Assembly: GCA_035541775.1 (NCBI GenBank)
Contig: DATKMP010000246.1
Coordinates: forward strand, 1-6,750
DNA: 6,750 bases
Source of the DNA: DATKMP01 sp035541775
GTDB taxonomy: Bacteria > Bacteroidota > Ignavibacteria > UBA10030
Direction: 5' to 3'
Shown: positions 6,178 through 6,750 of the stretch, piece after piece
Layout: every line of letters starts with the position of its first letter
Position numbering within the stretch: the stretch's first letter is position 1
Notes under the pieces: model-generated
Seen by the model: only the letters and a program-made list of their open reading frames with translations
What the model was told of the DNA's origin: nothing
The model's database searches: none
Translations under genes and position numbers: made by a program

Positions 6178-6252
6178 ATGTTAACGCTCACCAACATTGT
6201 TCACGCTGCAATGGCGGCGGACTCAAACTTGGCCTCACTATTTTCCCGCTGA
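6178..6252 (+). CDS. possible 24-codon micro-ORF with good ribosome site
   Basis: An ATG at 6178 is preceded at 7 bases by GGAG (6167-6170), one of the better ribosome sites in the window. It encodes 24 residues (MLTLTNIVHAAMAADSNLAS then LFSR), without a recognisable domain. Its TGA stop shares a base with the ATG of a second small frame (TGATG at 6250-6254). It could be a leader peptide, a small protein, or chance. I do not recognise it. Confidence 0.25.
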   Translation: MLTLTNIVHAAMAADSNLASLFSR

Positions 6253-6383
6253 TGCAAATATCCCGGATGCTTAAACGTTTTCATATTTTAAATTCATATT
6301 CGGAAGCCAATCATCATGGAACCGCTGATGATTCCTTGTTCATTGTCCAAGATTATCTATTGATGTATTTCAAAACGTTGTAG
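6252..6383 (+). CDS. possible 43-residue small ORF overlapping the preceding one
   Basis: It begins at the ATG that shares one base with the preceding stop (TGATG), a typical arrangement for translational coupling. It encodes 43 residues, starting MQISRMLKRFHILNSYSEAN and ending QDYLLMYFKTL. The frame is actually open from 6156, so the pair could also be two pieces of one frameshifted gene. No family is recognised and no separate ribosome site is seen. Low confidence. Confidence 0.18.
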   Translation: MQISRMLKRFHILNSYSEANHHGTADDSLFIVQDYLLMYFKTL

Positions 6384-6393
6384 CGCAAAATAC

Positions 6394-6425
6394 TTTCCTA
6401 TGAAATTATATTGATCATAAATTTG
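6394..6425 (+). promoter_or_regulatory. Bacteroidota-type promoter candidate for the PIG-L gene
   Basis: TTTC (6394-6397), a 20-base spacer, then TAAATTTG (6418-6425), a full match to the TAnnTTTG box; only the last base of the upstream TTTG element differs. The box ends 33 bases before the ATG at 6459, giving a short leader, and suggests that the PIG-L gene has its own promoter. Confidence 0.5.
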
Positions 6426-6458
6426 TTCTACAAACGGTTCCATATCGGACAAAAAAAT

Positions 6459-6750
6459 ATGATTCGACACATTCTTACACTCATTCTCTTTTCTCTTGCA
6501 ACGCAACCCATTTATGCACAATCCGAAAATCCATACAGTCCGGGTAATATTAAACTCGAAATAAAAAAACTGGGCGTTTTAGGATCTGTGCTTTACATTG
6601 CCGCGCATCCGGACGATGAAAACACGGCATTGCTCGCAACGATGGCAAAGGGCCGGCTTTATCGAACCGCGTATGTATCTCTCACACGCGGTGAAGGCGG
6701 GCAAAATCTTCTCGGTCCCGAGCAAGGAGCAATGCTCGGATTGATCCGGA
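6459..6750 (+). CDS. exported PIG-L/LmbE-family deacetylase, N-terminal part (cut by right edge)
   Basis: The first 97 codons of a PIG-L (LmbE-like) zinc deacetylase, a family that removes N-acetyl groups from GlcNAc-containing compounds. The ATG at 6459 follows GGA at 6447-6449 with 9-base spacing. Residues 1-20 form a Sec signal peptide (RHILTLILFSLATQPIYA, likely cleavage before QSEN), so the enzyme acts outside the cytoplasm. The family signature AHPDDE is at 49-54: His50 and Asp53 would be zinc ligands and Asp52 the general base. The third ligand, a later histidine, lies beyond the window. It is followed by YVSLTRGEGGQNLLGPEQGA (72-91), typical of the long exported members found in Bacteroidota and relatives, often 800 residues or more. 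That type differs from cytoplasmic BshB1 of bacillithiol synthesis (about 235 residues, no signal peptide), so I do not call it bshB although bshA lies at the other end. The substrate is unknown. Confidence 0.92.
   Translation, partial: MIRHILTLILFSLATQPIYAQSENPYSPGNIKLEIKKLGVLGSVLYIAAHPDDENTALLATMAKGRLYRTAYVSLTRGEGGQNLLGPEQGAMLGLIR

Larger units (their letters stand above)
6128..6458 (+). other. 331-base gap between the GlpM-like and PIG-L genes
   Basis: No convincing gene lies here. It holds two micro-ORFs (6178-6252 and 6252-6383), a perfect 8-bp palindrome AAACGTTT near 6275, and a promoter-like box at 6394-6425. The minus strand shows no long open frame. Nothing resembles a tRNA or a riboswitch I know. 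It may be a long leader of the PIG-L gene or decayed sequence. Confidence 0.5.

Noticed and set aside
6128..6184. 18-codon frame starting at the ATG directly after the GlpM-like stop (TAAATG)
   Set aside because: No ribosome site of its own, very short and no recognisable content.
6459..6750. PIG-L gene as BshB, completing bacillithiol synthesis with BshA at the left edge
   Set aside because: It has a signal peptide and the TRGEGGQN/GPEQG segment of long exported PIG-L proteins. BshB-type enzymes are short and cytoplasmic. The two genes are also over 5 kb apart.

Overview
The window most resembles a chromosomal stretch from a member of the Bacteroidota/Chlorobiota/Ignavibacteria group. This is inferred from three things: a bacillithiol-type BshA glycosyltransferase, two promoter-like boxes of the TAnnTTTG kind used in that group, and exported enzymes (GH67, long-type PIG-L) common there. 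There is no rRNA, tRNA or marker gene, so the taxonomy is tentative. All genes look chromosomal and metabolic. I see no transposase, integrase, phage gene, CRISPR array or defence module.

Layout. (1) 2-811, plus: C-terminal ~270 residues of BshA, cut by the left edge. (2) 819-855: a compact REP-like double hairpin between two convergent genes. (3) 896-2658, minus: three genes read right to left, namely an alpha/beta hydrolase (2658 to 1993), an unrecognised exported protein (1876 to 1274) and a small SnoaL/NTF2-fold protein (1261 to 896). The last two are 12 bases apart and probably co-transcribed; the hydrolase is separated by ~116 bases. (4) 2659-2850: a divergent intergenic region with a Bacteroidota-type promoter candidate facing right. 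(5) 2851-4992, plus: a complete exported GH67 alpha-glucuronidase with all three expected catalytic carboxylates. (6) 4993-5257: non-coding or decayed, with two inverted repeats and a start-less open frame on the minus strand. (7) 5258-6127, plus: a phosphinothricin/methionine-sulfoximine-type GNAT acetyltransferase followed 3 bases later by a GlpM-like four-helix membrane protein. (8) 6128-6458: no convincing gene, but a pair of micro-ORFs sharing TGATG and a promoter-like box. (9) 6459-6750, plus: N-terminus of an exported PIG-L/LmbE deacetylase, cut by the right edge.

How they work together. The GH67 enzyme would release (4-O-methyl)glucuronic acid from xylan-derived oligosaccharides in the envelope, implying a plant-polysaccharide-using organism, but no xylanase, transporter or uronate pathway gene is visible. 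BshA implies bacillithiol synthesis. The PIG-L protein at the far end belongs by its motifs to the exported long type rather than to BshB. I found no clear novel system. The points most worth checking are the micro-ORF pair, the start-less frame at 4977-5261, the REP-like element and the unrecognised exported protein.
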